A stretch of 64,000 nt of DNA from Scatophagus argus. Taxonomy: Eukaryota > Chordata > Actinopteri > Scatophagidae. Position numbers and translations under genes: made by a program. Positions within the stretch are counted from its first letter, which is position 1; every line of letters starts with the position of its first letter. The notes under the pieces are model-generated. The model searched no databases. It was not told the DNA's origin and saw only the letters and a list, made by a program, of their open reading frames with translations. Of the stretch, positions 48,817 through 62,100 are shown piece after piece. The stretch lies in the NCBI RefSeq assembly GCF_020382885.2, contig NC_058506.1, positions 22,406,318-22,470,317 on the forward strand, in the 5' to 3' direction.

Positions 48817-50377
48817 CTTGGACTCCTGATATCTCTCAAGGACGGGCGGAGGGCTCTGATAGCCCGGATGTTATGCTGCCAGGTGCCGCTGCGCTTTGAT
48901 GCCCAGAGTTTATTCTAACAGGCATCGTTTCTCTCCTTCAGGCCAAAGACAGAAAAGTCATTGCTGGAAAATAGTAAACTAAAATACTTTTAGCGTATTT
49001 ATACTTGCTATTTTCTGTTACTTACATGTGTGGAGTAAATAAGAGTAATGTACTTTTCATGACAATAGATTCATCAGATGGACAGACTCACTTTATAGGT
49101 TAAAAATCATTTGGCACATTTCACACATTGAGACATACATTGTTCACTAATTTCTGACATTTTAAATTAAATTAAAAGACCAAGAAAAGAATACCCAGAT
49201 GAATTAATAATGTTGCAACCCAAAAATATTCGTTATGGGATTAATTTGGAGGAAAAACAGATTGAATTTACTGTTTATAAAGAAAAGGAGCTGACTTTAA
49301 AACTAATCTGCCACCCTGATAAACAGCTTGTCTTTATAAGTACATTTCTTCAAGCCAAAAGGTTTAAAAGACTCAACTCAAAAACAGACTAAGTACAATC
49401 TATAACAGACTTTTATTTTGTAGTTTTATTTTTTTTTATGAATAATAAAAAGCGATCAGAAAGCCTTCGGGATGTTGATTATCTTCACTTAAATTGTGAA
49501 AAACCAACAAATTGTCAAAAATGCATGTAGCCTGCCTCTTTTCTTTAGGTTTCTTTTACTTTCCTTCGTGTTTTCTACCACTTAGCTGGAATGTTTGTGC
49601 TCGTTATTAATCTGAGTTACAAAAAAATAAGATTTTATTTTATGTGCATTTACAGAACTCAAACAAACCTGCAGCTGAAAATGTTTCTCTCAGTTTGATG
49701 CTGCAAACTGATTCTTGTGTCATGTGGACACAGTGGAGGAGTAAAGACAAAACACATCGACGTCAGTCAGTCGATTCCACTCAGACTGCAGACATTAATA
49801 CCTGAAGCTGCTGTGACTCATCTGATCTGAATTCAGTTTGGTGTTAAACAGACACGCAGCTGTTCCTCATGAAGCACACAGAGAGAATTTTACAAGAAAC
49901 ACATAACTCTGGAAACTAACACCACGGAGATCAAACTGATCCAGAAACGGCTTTGAACACGATATTGAAACTGTTTTCACAGTGAGAAACTCGAAAAATG
50001 TGAAAAACAGCTGTGACTCGAGTGAATTAGACAGGATGTTTCTGAAGGCCTGGGGTTTGTCTTTAAAGAAATGTTCATCAGTAGAGAAGCTTGATACATA
50101 TGAAAGTCATGTAGTATAAAAACAACAATTCCCTGTTTTTGCTGAACAATTTACATGATTTTACATGATACTGATTTTACTCTTCAGTTTTTGAACAGAT
50201 GAAACAAACAACGCTGCTGGAAGGTGGATTTTCTGCTTTGTTTCGCCCAGTCTTCAGTCTGTATGCTAAGCTAAGCTAATCAGCTTTGCCGTCGGTAAGA
50301 AGGAGAAGACGGGGATTTCACTGCGTTAAGGGTTGACGTGTTCATGACTCGTGATGACATCAGCAGCTGAATGAGAC
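48817..50377. other. Intergenic region between adamts2 3' end and ndufa2 promoter
   Basis: The right end of the ndufa2 gene and its promoter lie at about 48810-48950, in a GC-richer stretch. The rest is AT-rich with no recognised exon. A 60-codon frame at 49210-49392 (+) is lysine-rich but has no family signature or splice context. Confidence 0.55.
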
Positions 50378-50383
50378 TTTATT
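50378..50383 (-). terminator. adamts2: adamts2 poly(A) signal
   Basis: AATAAA on the minus strand lies about 355 bp beyond the adamts2 stop codon. Confidence 0.6.
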
Positions 50384-50738
50384 TAGACACAAGATTAATT
50401 TGTACAAACATCATGAATGTAGAAACCAACCAACCACAGAAAGTAGTTTTGAGATGCAAAATAAACATTTACACATTCTGGTCTAGAATTCAGGGTTCTT
50501 CGTTCTGGATTCAGGGACAGTTGGTGTTGCTGTGTTGCTGCAAACCTGACTGTAAACCTGAAGGTGAGAGTTGAGACAACCTGGTGGAAAATTATCATCA
50601 CTCAATCGTTCTGTTGGTCGGGTCTGCGGTCTGTTTCTGTTTCTCGTTAAGAGTTCATTAGCGTTAGCACAAAGTGAGCAAGCTGCACATGCGGCATCAC
50701 GAGGAAACAATAAAACTAAAACCACTGCAGGAATATTT

Positions 50739-53700
50739 TCATAATCCGTCATGTTTCCTGTCAGTCCTGGTGGATCTCCTCAGAAGATCCTGACGCCTTT
50801 TCTCGTTCAGAAGCTGCTGGATGCGTTTGTTTTGTGTTCTCTCACCGAACCGCGGCATCCGCGGCACAAAGTAGTTCTGCTGTCCCCTGGTGTCACTGTC
50901 CAATCCCACGATCCGATACTGGACCTCGTCCACTGAGTTGTTCTCCTTCTTAGCAAGAGGGTAGAAGGATGATGACGATGTTGGCATTGGTTCAGTTTCT
51001 GTCACATTAATTTTAGTTTGAAGGATCCTCTGAGCTGATGTTCTGTTTGGTGATGATAAAGCAGCGATGATGTCATCAGGATCAGCTGACACTGTGGTGG
51101 GGAAGTCTGGGATGGCAGACGCCCTGACTGGTGCCAGTGTGGGACTTGGACCCTCAGCAGTTACTATGGGGACTGTAGCAGGGGGCAGCGTGAGAGTGGT
51201 AGATTTCCTTTTCAATAAAGGAGGTGGAGCAGTTTTCCTTGGACGTCTGGTAGTAGTAGTTGTAGTAGTAGTACTAGTAGTTGTACTAGTAGCAGTAGTT
51301 GGAATTACATCAGGGGTTTCAGAGTGAATAGAAGGATCCTCGTAGGACGAGTGATCGTCATAATCATCGTACTCCACATATACAAAGTCGGTGCTGCTCT
51401 CGCTAGTCGGGGGCGGAGTTACTGTGAGGCTCACAGGTGAGGTGCTCATGACATCACTGGTGGTGTACCTGCTGTCAGACCAGGAGGAGGTGGATGCTAA
51501 AGTCATCATCTCTGTGGTTAAACTCCAAGAACTAGGAGACAGTAACAAGAATAATCAGGACTCTTTAATGCACTTAAACATGTTTAAACAAAAAACTAAA
51601 CAAGTTTTCAGGGCCTTTAACAGAGCAGCAGTCATTGAAACTGAGATGTCAGTGTTGAAATGTTAATGGAACATCCCAGGTTGGCTGTCGCCCTGACCTG
51701 CTGTTGGACGTCGGTGGATTTGTGCTGCTGAAGTTGGAGTTGCTGGAGTTGCTGATGTTTTCCTTACTGCAGGACTTACAGCACATCTGACGGTACCCAG
51801 GAATGGAGCAGTACCTGCTCAACACCTCCATCCGGCAGAACACTGAGCGGTCAGCGCGACAACGCTGCCCTGGAGACCACAAGACCACAAGATGAGACAA
51901 CAGGAGATCAGTGGGTCCAACATGATGTTTTCAGGGCTATTTATTGAGTTGTCTAAAGACTTTCCAGATGTTTTTCTGCATCATCTCCACTTGGTGTTAC
52001 CCTGTAATTTGTACCCCATCTGAGTCATTACATCACATCTCAGCTGGTGTGCTGAAGATCGAGTTACAAGATGGTGGGGAATCAGGAGACCTTTCACCCT
52101 GCTGGGCAGATTTACCTTTCCAAGAATCACAGCCAGTTGTGCTCATGTCATTTACACCTGTGTTAACATGTTTCTCCGAAATCAAATTATGGGGCCTGAG
52201 TCACTGCAAATAAAACAAAATAGACCCAGAACAAACCTGCACCTGCAGACATCAAATGATCTTTTATTTTTGTTCATTTTTCTGTCCTCCTGTTCCAACT
52301 ATCTCCGACGTGTACCATATACAAATGACTCGACAGTCAGGTCTTACTGGAGGATATCTTTGGATCAGGGAAGCCCGAGCTGGACCTGGACAGCCACTGA
52401 ATGATGGAGTTCTTCTGGTCTCCTGAGGGGAGAGACACAAACAGCCAGCTAAACACAGACCACTCTCCTGACTGTCACAAGTTATAGTCCATGATTGGTC
52501 AATGCCTACCACTGCAGGACAGGGCCTGGCAGGTGCGGTTTGTGATTGGTTGAGGACCACTGCAGTTATGGGCTGAATCCACAGGGCTTGAACACGCAAC
52601 CTGGCGCTCCTGAGTCCCATTTCCACATGATACTGAACACTGCAAACACAAACATGTCAGTTAGACTTGTTCTGATTCTAAGATGATCAGTTATCAATCT
52701 GGTGTCATATAGTCAGAGGGAATCCAACAGGAAAGAACTTATTGTAGAAGAAGTTTAAGGTAGTCCAGAAAGACAGTCCACCAACTAGGCAGGGATTATG
52801 AGACAGAAATGTAGATGTAGTCCAGAAAGTGGAAGGTAAAGGCAGTCCAGAGAGACGGAAGTTATGGGTAGGCCAACAAGACAACATTTTGAGGTAGTCC
52901 AGAGAGAAGAAAGGCGTAAGTAAGTAGTAAGTAGTCCAGAAAGAAATAATTTGGTGGTAGCCCACAAATGGGAAAGTCTGAGGTAGTCTGTGAGGAAGTT
53001 ACTCGTCCTGACGAAAGAAGCGAGAGGTAGTCCAGAAAGAAGGAAACTACAGGTAATCCTGATAGAAGAGTCAGAGTCAGTCCAACCATTCTGGAAACCT
53101 CCTGATTAGTTTTCTGGTTTGGTGGTTCATACCGGGGTCCAGGGCCCAGCTCGCCAGGAAGCTGGGCAGGGGAAGCGGTTGCAGGTTCGCTTCACATCTG
53201 GGCGGCCCTCACCACAGAGTTTGCTGTTTACTGAGCGCTGCTGCTGCTGTCCCACGGCAGTCGTTTGCTGGCAGCTCACCCAGCGACGCTGCCACCCTGT
53301 CTGTCCACAGGAGGCGCTGCAGGCCTCCCACTCCCCAGTCACCCAGCTGAGGCGGCAGAACAGCAGGATTTAACACAGCAGACCAGACTTTGTTACGGGC
53401 TTTATTTGTTGCGAGAGCATTTTTCTTCTCTTAGCCATTAGTCTCTTAGCAGTGGGGGTTCATTATATCCTGTGCAGTGCTGTCATATAATGCAATATTT
53501 TCCTTTTTAAAATACATGGAAATGTTTTAAGTTTGGTGATCTCATTTAACCAATTTACTCTTTACACAATTTACCCTTAAATCTTAAGTGAAAGTTGAAA
53601 TCTACTGGGGGTGTTTTTTTTTTCCAATTTGAATAGCAGATCATAATGCCATCATTTCCATATGTTTGTCCATTTTGTCATGTTAACATGACTCAAAATG

Positions 53701-56700
53701 ATCCTGTGGTGCTGGAACAGAGCTGTCTGTACCTACAATCAGTGAAAATCAGCCTGAACATAACATGTTACCGTGGTGACCTGTAGCGTGTTACCGTGGC
53801 GACCTGTAGCGTGTTACCGTGGCGAGTTGCAAGCATTGGTGTTGCAGTTGCGGCTGATAGCTCTTGGTTTGTTGATGTTGGAGCAAAACATCCTGTGAAC
53901 CATTTTCCCATCAGCCTTCCTCCTGCAGCCGAACCTTGTGTACTGTTTCCCTGGCAACCAGACAACACTGTTAACTATGCAGCTGTCACCCTGGTAACCA
54001 CACAGCTAACTACCACGGTGACAGAGTTCAGACCTCCACCGCAGGGTTTGGAGCAGTGTGACCACTTCTTCAGTGCCCACTCGTAGAAGATGGCGTCCTC
54101 CTGCACCAGGTTAGACTCTAGTGAGGACCTAAGACGATCCTGGATGATGTACTTATAGGATACTGTGACCTTGGAGTCGCCATGGGAATTCACCTGACAG
54201 ACAGAAACACACAGACAGATTTAGACTTTAATCTGATGGAATGTGAGCATGTTGGACTTAGTGTCTTGTTGACTGACCATGACCAGAACACTGTACTTCA
54301 GTGGCCCTGTGGTCTGGATAGACTCCCGCTCCTCAGCATTGCTGTACTCCCACGCCACACCCATCTCAATCACCACTCGGGATTCTGGGAGATCATCTTC
54401 ATCGTTGAGGAAGAGGTGACCCGTCTCCTGGTTCTTCACGGCTGAAGCATGAAACAATGAAAACAAGATTTTCCACAAAATGTCGAGCTACAGAAGTTCT
54501 TCATGTTGGACAAAACAAGCTCGTCCTCACTTCACTTACCCAGAATGTGAGGAGTCCCTTTAAACTCCTGGATCAAAAGGTGTCGGGCTCCTTTGGGGAT
54601 CTCGAGGATCTTCAGGTAACCTAGGCCAATCAAAACAATGATCATTAACTGATTAGTCGTTAATAATCAATCAGTAATGAATTATACCGTTCCCATCACT
54701 CTGTTGTGTATGGCAGGTCTGGCTTTACACCTCTGGAACAATAAGTTCTGCAAAATGCTGTTACTTTTACAGAATATCAACTTTCTCCATACTGAACGAG
54801 GCTACAAGAGTCAATATTTGACTGGAACACTGGACACAAAACCTCAGGAACCCGAAATATCTCCTCTGCTTAGATGTGCTTCAGAGACCTTCTTTCTTGG
54901 TGCTGCGGGTGAAGTTTCCTTTGATGATCTTACAACTGGAGTTATCTCCTCCACAGACACCACATCGATCCTCCTGCTGGTCTGAAGCAATTTGCCCATC
55001 ACATCCTACATGCTGCATGTGGGAAAAGCAAACAAGGAGAGATGAAGAAGAAGAAGATGAAAAATCTGTGATTCTCTCTGGTACATGGAGGAACTGGTCA
55101 AACTCCGGAAACTCAAGGTACTGTCAACTTCTTACTCAGACTGCTGCTTTGCCATTTATTGACCTGCTGGTCTTATAAGTAGACCTGAACCCGCCCAAAC
55201 CACAGGACTCGCGGTTTCTGGGTCGACCTGTGGGTCACTACCTGCTGGTAGAGGCTCATAGCTCGCTTGTGTGACCTGCAGTGTTTTGGGTTGTCTCAGG
55301 TCACGTTTTTCACGAGGTCAGTGGACACATGTACACTATATAGACAAAAGTATTGGGCCAGCTGTCCTTCACACCAACAGGAACTTTAATGTCGTCTCAT
55401 TGTAAACCCACAGACAGCTTTGCAGCTCTAACAGCTTCCACTCTTCTGTGAAGGCTTTCCACAACATGTTGGAGTGTTTCTGTGGGAATTTGTGCCCATT
55501 CATGCAGTAGAGCATTTGTGAGGTCACACACTGATGTTGGACCAAAAGGAAAAGGAAGAAATACCAATAGAACAACAGTATATGGTGACTGACCGAAAAG
55601 TTTAGAAACTAAATAAAGACCTCACACTCTCCTCGGACGCAGACGCTGTGGGCGTCGCTGTAGGAACACGGCGTCCCATCATGCACCATTCTGTTCATGG
55701 AAACCACGGCAGCCGTTTCCTTTGACTGACAGTACAGACGACAGCGCTCATCAGCTGAAAACACACACCGAAATATAACCATACATGAAAGCATTTATTT
55801 CACACAGTATTCACAAAATGTAGTCAGAGCTGCTTAAGGTGGAGCATTTAAGGTGGACGTTTAAGAGTTTAAAGAGACAGAAATCAAGATGCTTTCAGAC
55901 TTTAAAGAGTTAAAGGGAGGAGAGACCACAAGTTTCCTTCCAATAACAGATTCCTGACTGATGAGCTTAACATATGAGCACACACACACACACAGACACA
56001 CACACACACACACACGTAGAGCAGAAAGGAGACTTTAATCTAATCTTTAAGTTTGGAAAAAATGTGTTCTGTGTGTTATGTGTGTATTTACGGTCAGGGT
56101 GTTGGTAAGGCAGCCAGTGATGTTTGGTTCCTTCGTGTTCATAAAATGGATTCCACACTTTACACTGATCCTCCCTGAAAGAAGAAAAACAACAAATCAA
56201 CCTGCAGAAAAACATAAACTGACGGCTGAGATATCAGCTGGACTCACAGTCAAGTCAAACCGGATGTAAAACTCTGAGTCAGTGGTCACAGGTAACCCAG
56301 GAAACAGTGGATCTACTGACCTGAAGTCAGTCAGTGGTGGACACTCGTCTTGGCTGCACAGCTGGAACTCATAGCTGTTTCCAAAGCAGGTGCGCCCCCC
56401 ATTGGCTGGACTGAGAACAACGACAGGTTAGTCTCTCTGAGTGGTGCGTTTGATGAATGACCTCACAGATGATCAGAGAGACACCTCACTCACGCTGGGT
56501 TGTCACAGTGCCTGGCCCGAAACCTGACCCCGCCCCCACAGGTTCTGGAGCAGCTTCCATACGGACTCCATGATCCCCAGCCGCCATCTTGTCTCAGCAT
56601 GTCGGGGGTCAGCTTCATGCAGAAACCCTTGAAACAGTGCTGCAGCGAGAGCAGGTTAGCCTAGCTTAGCATAAAGGTCGGAGGCAGGGGGAAGCAGCCA

Positions 56701-59107
56701 GCCATGCTAACATTAGCTAATTATTAGCAAACAGGAAGTGCAACTGAGGCTGATGTCAGTTTCTTTAGTTCCACTCGTATTTGGTCATAAAGACGTCAGT
56801 ATGTTGATGTCAGATCCTAAAAGTGTCTGACATGTCCTCACCTTCCCTGGTCCACACTTTGTCCCGTCGAGTGGCGGACCTTTCTTGGTCTTACAGTAAA
56901 ATGGGTTGTTGTAGTCGCTGCACCACAGCTGTTTACAAGGCTCGTGGTTTGGGTACTGGAGACAAACACACACATGCAAAGATATTTAGAATAGACCAGA
57001 ATGTAGAAATAAACCAGAAACGTCAGCATAAAACCCAGACATACAGCAAGAAAAGCTAACGTTCACTCACACAGCAGGAACAGAAAGGAAACAGAAATCC
57101 TGATAAAAACCTCAGGTTAAATCTGAGCCAGAAGAAAAACAATCAGAACCAAAGCGAAAATGTGAAAAATGGATCAGTTCATTACAAACATGATGATCAA
57201 AGACGCGTGAGAGAAAACTCAGAGTAATTTAATCATCATGTTGAAATGTTCTGCCAGAACAAAGACTGCTGTTACATCTGATCCAATGTCTTCGTGTAAA
57301 CTGTCCTCCAGGGACATTTCCTGTGTGATGTCATCAAACGTTTCTCAGTTAACTTCCTAAACAGATGTGGTGTTGGACTGCGACCCAGAACTCACCAGCA
57401 CCACACCAGGTCACATCTGCACACATCAGGCTCACGAACACATCAGAACACCCATTTAACTGTTTCGGTTCAGAGTGTTTCACTGGCAGGCTTTTTCACC
57501 CTAAAACCGATACGTCACATCTATCCTCCAAACTGTTATTGACTTTATTTTTATATCTTGCAGTCTGATCTCAAAGTTTCCTTAAAAATGTGTTAGAATC
57601 TGTCAAAAATGACCAGAAACCTCACCAAAGAAGGGGGAGAATTTTCTGTAGAAGTGATGCTGGCAGTGCTAATCAGCGGTGGGCTGTCAGGACCAGCAAG
57701 GCCTTCTCTGCTGACCTAAATACTATCAGAAGCACTGACCTACACTTACAACCTAAATTCTAATATTTGTTCCATGAAATTGTATTAATTTATTCCCAAC
57801 AGTTTATTCTCTTCATTTTGTAGCATTTCTCTGGGCTGCACCGCTTCCAGTACGTGTATGTGGATATTCGATTTTTGTCCAATCAGATTTCAGCCTCTAT
57901 GTGTTGCCATGTCAGTCTAATCTGCTCAGGGGCTTCAGAATCAGTAGTGCTGGATCACCCAATTTAGACTATGTTAGTCATTGACTGTTTCTTCAACCAA
58001 TCAGATTTCAGAATCCTCACTGTGAGCATTCCTCCGTCCTCTGATTGGTCGGTCAGAGCAAAAGTCACAGCCAGGTGCGCGCAGCAGTTCTGAGCTGCTC
58101 CAGATGATGTACGTGGCTCAGTTGTGGTTGTAGTGTAGAGGTTTGGAGTCTTAACTGTGTTTCTTGTTGTATTAATAATGGTTATTGTCCTCAACACGCA
58201 AAATTCCTCTCTCTCTAATGCCACGCCGCGTCATGTTGCGTTTTTGGATGGTATTGATGTTTTCTTATTTATAATTGCGATGTAACAGAGTGGACTAAGT
58301 CAGGTATGTCCCCACTGAAGGCCCAGGTACCAAATAGCCCACCACTGGTGTTTCTAAAATCTGTCAAGATTTGAAAGCACAAAGGTCACCTCTTATCAGA
58401 CAGTCTGTGGACAGACAGGTCGGCTGACAGACAGACAGACAGGGAGACATACTGCAGTACAGAGACTGTATCCTGGTCCAAAGTCAAAGCGACACTGTTG
58501 GTCCATGGAGTACTGAAACCCTGGCAACTGAGGTAGCGCTGGCCAGTCGTGGTTAAAGGGGTCATCACGGAGACAGTCGTAGGTACTGAAGAGAGACAGA
58601 CGGACAGGATGTAGTATTTCTGTTGTTTGCAGTAGCATAAACAATAGTGTCTTATGGTAGTAGTAATACTAGCAGTACTGACTGCAGGTACTTGTGCAGC
58701 TCCATCCAGCTGCACCGAGACCAGTGGTATCGATGAAAGGTGGCCTGAACCCGTGGAGACATGATGCTGCCCAAAGGCACGTCGTCAGCACATGCATTTG
58801 CCTCGCCGTCATGCTCCATCCCCAACCTGAGACAGACAGAGAGAGGGACAGACAGGTAATGAAGCCAAACTATCAACTACAGTATGCTGAAATGGCAACA
58901 AAGCTCTGAACCTTGGAAGGCTTCTGTACGTTATGGTAATGATAAAGGCGAGTCTGTCATCGTCTCTATGTGGACAACTTTGAGTCCTACGTGGACACCT
59001 GGAAGTAGTTTTTGTCTCTGTTTGTTTCTCTGTCTGTTTGTTCTCTTTACATTTTGATGTTTAATTGTTGTTTATTCAAAATGTACATTTGTAGGTGAAA
59101 CAGTTTC

Positions 59108-59157
<50 letters not shown>

Positions 59158-62100
59158 TTTATGTGTCTCACACGTGTCCTGTTTCGTGGGCAGCTACGAA
59201 GGCTGAGGAAAATCCGTCCTCAATGACGAGGACACAACTTCGATGCAAGTGACACATTCCTGTAACTGGAGCATAACCTGCAGAGAGAGGTCGAGAGGCC
59301 TGAGGTCAGGGCCTGCCCAGGCAGGTGGTGTTAGCAGTACTACTTGTAGTATCAGCGAAGGCAACAGCAGTAGTACCCTGCATGCCGGAGGGCCCGAACT
59401 CCTGCCTGGTCAGGTAGATGGTGTGGTCGTGCTGCTCGGCATGACTCTGCTCCCTGTGCTGCAGATACGACCATCCACAAACGTTCTCCAAACTCTTCTG
59501 GGGATTCCCCACGGAGATCAGCTCCTGGGACTGATGGTGGGACACGCACAAGAAACCTTGAGAAATCTTTGTATTTGCAGATTTCACAGGGAGTGTATGC
59601 AGGATGTGAATGTGTTCTGTAGTGGAATTCATTATGTCTTCTGTTAAACACAACAAAAGACTGAAAGGACATCGAAAGTTCTTGAACCTGCCACAACAGA
59701 CACCAATTCCTTGAATAAAATGGAAAATACTGATCAAAGGGAAAAGGTACAATGCAAAACAGAAAAGGCGTCTGTCTAAATGTTCTTTTTACAAACTGAA
59801 GCAGCACCACCCCACTAACAGCTTTTATTTATCCACATTTGAAACAGAAACTTTCATAGAGCTAGTTAAACAATCCAATTCAAGTTAAATAAACCAGAAT
59901 TAACAGGAAGCTCTGACAGGTTGGTACCTTTGGTGCAGACAGCATGACGATTCTGACCAGAACGACGTTGATGTTGGCACCCAGCGAATGATCCTGATAG
60001 ATCTCGTTAACCTGGAACAGACAGACAGACCTGTGCTTTAATATTTGTAGTAAAACAGTTGATCCATCAGTTTATCTGACCATCATCAGCTTCCGTCGGT
60101 CTTTGGCAGACCACAGAAGGTGCACCATGAAGGGTCAGTTTGTGGTTGGAGTGCAGTGTCTCCTGAGGCCACACAAGGCTGGCCTTGATTCTAAATTTTA
60201 GGAAATGCAAGAATACAGACTCAAAAGTCTACCTTTCTTTTCAGAAACTTCAGAAACTTAGATGAGCCTTCTAGCACTTTCCGGACCGTGGACCCAAGAG
60301 TATCCGGCTCTTGGCACATTATTGGTCTTTAATATTGAAGCTGAAGGCGCTCAAGGTATCATTAATCTTTCTAATTGGATTATGCTCTGCAGCTGTACTG
60401 TTACTGCAGACTGCTTGTAGTGGAAACACATCTCACAAGAAGACAAAAGAAGCTGAAGAAGTCACGAGGCTGGAGAAGAAGGCCCCCCAGCTTCGATGGA
60501 CCAGGAGTACCGCACACATTACATATCTCTCTGGTTCTGCTCCCTTAAGTTGTCAAAATGCAAAGTACCAGTACCAGATGCTGGAGGCCCTGGATATTAT
60601 GGGGTGTCTTGGTTTACAAGCCTCTTCAGTGGGGGCTGTTGACTGGCAGCGGTTCCCATTTTTCAAAAAGGAGCACCAGAGGCTACGTGTCGCACATCCA
60701 AAACGTCTTCGATTTTACACTTTTTTTTCATTCCAACATGCCCTCAGTTCAGTAGCACACGTCTTACAGACAGGCTCAATCCTGCCATCTTTCTTAAAGA
60801 GGCAGGGCTATTTAAAGGGCCAGTACAACTAATTTTCCTTCTCAAAATACTGAAAACAAAGATGAGTAAAGCTAACCCTGTAATAACAACCAATATGACG
60901 TAACAAAAGCTATTCTATTTAGCACGTTAATTTGAGTGAACACAACGATATTATAAAATAAACAATAAACATGAAATAATAGTTTCATTGTTCTAAAAGC
61001 GCTCCAGCCGGGAAACCTTAAGCGAGGAAGCTGAATTGTGTCCCAGCAGTTGAACAGTCGATAGCTTCTTTACTCTAGCATGGATGCTGAAGGGAAGGGA
61101 ATCTGGTCAACATGAGCCTTGCAGATGTGAAGTCTGCAGGAGTTCACCAACTGATAAAACCAAACCCACCACCACTCATTACTAAGACAACATCACTTAC
61201 AACTACTACAAAACCCAAAGTCTGTGTTCATGACTTACTATGTTCATGAGTGTCAGAAGATATTTCTGAATGTGATCACGGCCATGGAAAAGAAGAACAG
61301 AATAATCCACAGCCAGCAAAACCTGGAGGATGGAAAGAGCAAGAGGAGAATCTTTAGTGAAGCCTGCATGAACAACACTTCACCAGCCTCTTCTTATATT
61401 CAATAACCTCAATGTTAAAGAGTTCAGCCTCTTCAATGTAGCGCCGTCGTCGAGCTGAGTCGGATCTCGACCGCAACACGTTCTGGTTCAAGTTCAGAGA
61501 ACCTAAAAGTGGACCTGAAGACAAAAAAAGACACATTTCAGTGGTCATAAAAGTCATTGTTACATACAAGTTAATATGTTTTCCTGTTTGTTTTACACTG
61601 ATGTTTGTGGATCCAGAGGATGGACTGCAACTCTCCTGATGGTCAGTCAGCAGGTCATCTTTATTTCTTATTTTCCTGCTTGGATAACCTCATCTGACTC
61701 TTTGGTGACTTCATTGACTCTCGGGGACGTCCTCAGGACCAGACGTCCTGTGGGACCTGACATGAATGCTGTGGCTGCAGGATTGAGTGTTTACTGCGGC
61801 ACAAGATGTTTTATTGATTACTGCTGTTCAATGAACCAGATGTGATCGTGTCTCGCTGTGTGATGTAATGATGTTTTTGTGCTGGTCACACGTTTAACAT
61901 CCACCGTCTGCTGGAATGTAATAAACAACAACTTTATTTCCACAGCAGAGGCCACGTCAGGAACGCTGAAGGGTCATAAGCAGACGTGTTTATCCGCTGC
62001 TAGCCGGTCACAGTTTTGTGCTTGAAACTTCCATGCTGGTTATTGTTATGTTTGTGAAAACTGTTGACTCGGTTGTGAAGGAAATGACATCAGCAATCAG

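Noticed and set aside
49210-49392. 60-codon lysine-rich frame between ndufa2 and adamts2
   Set aside because: It is short and isolated in AT-rich DNA, with no domain, splice sites or poly(A) arrangement pointing to a gene.
52705-53089. Hydrophobic FWTT/SGLP-repeat frames as a novel repeat protein
   Set aside because: They come from a non-coding minisatellite inside an adamts2 intron; flanking exons join in frame without them.
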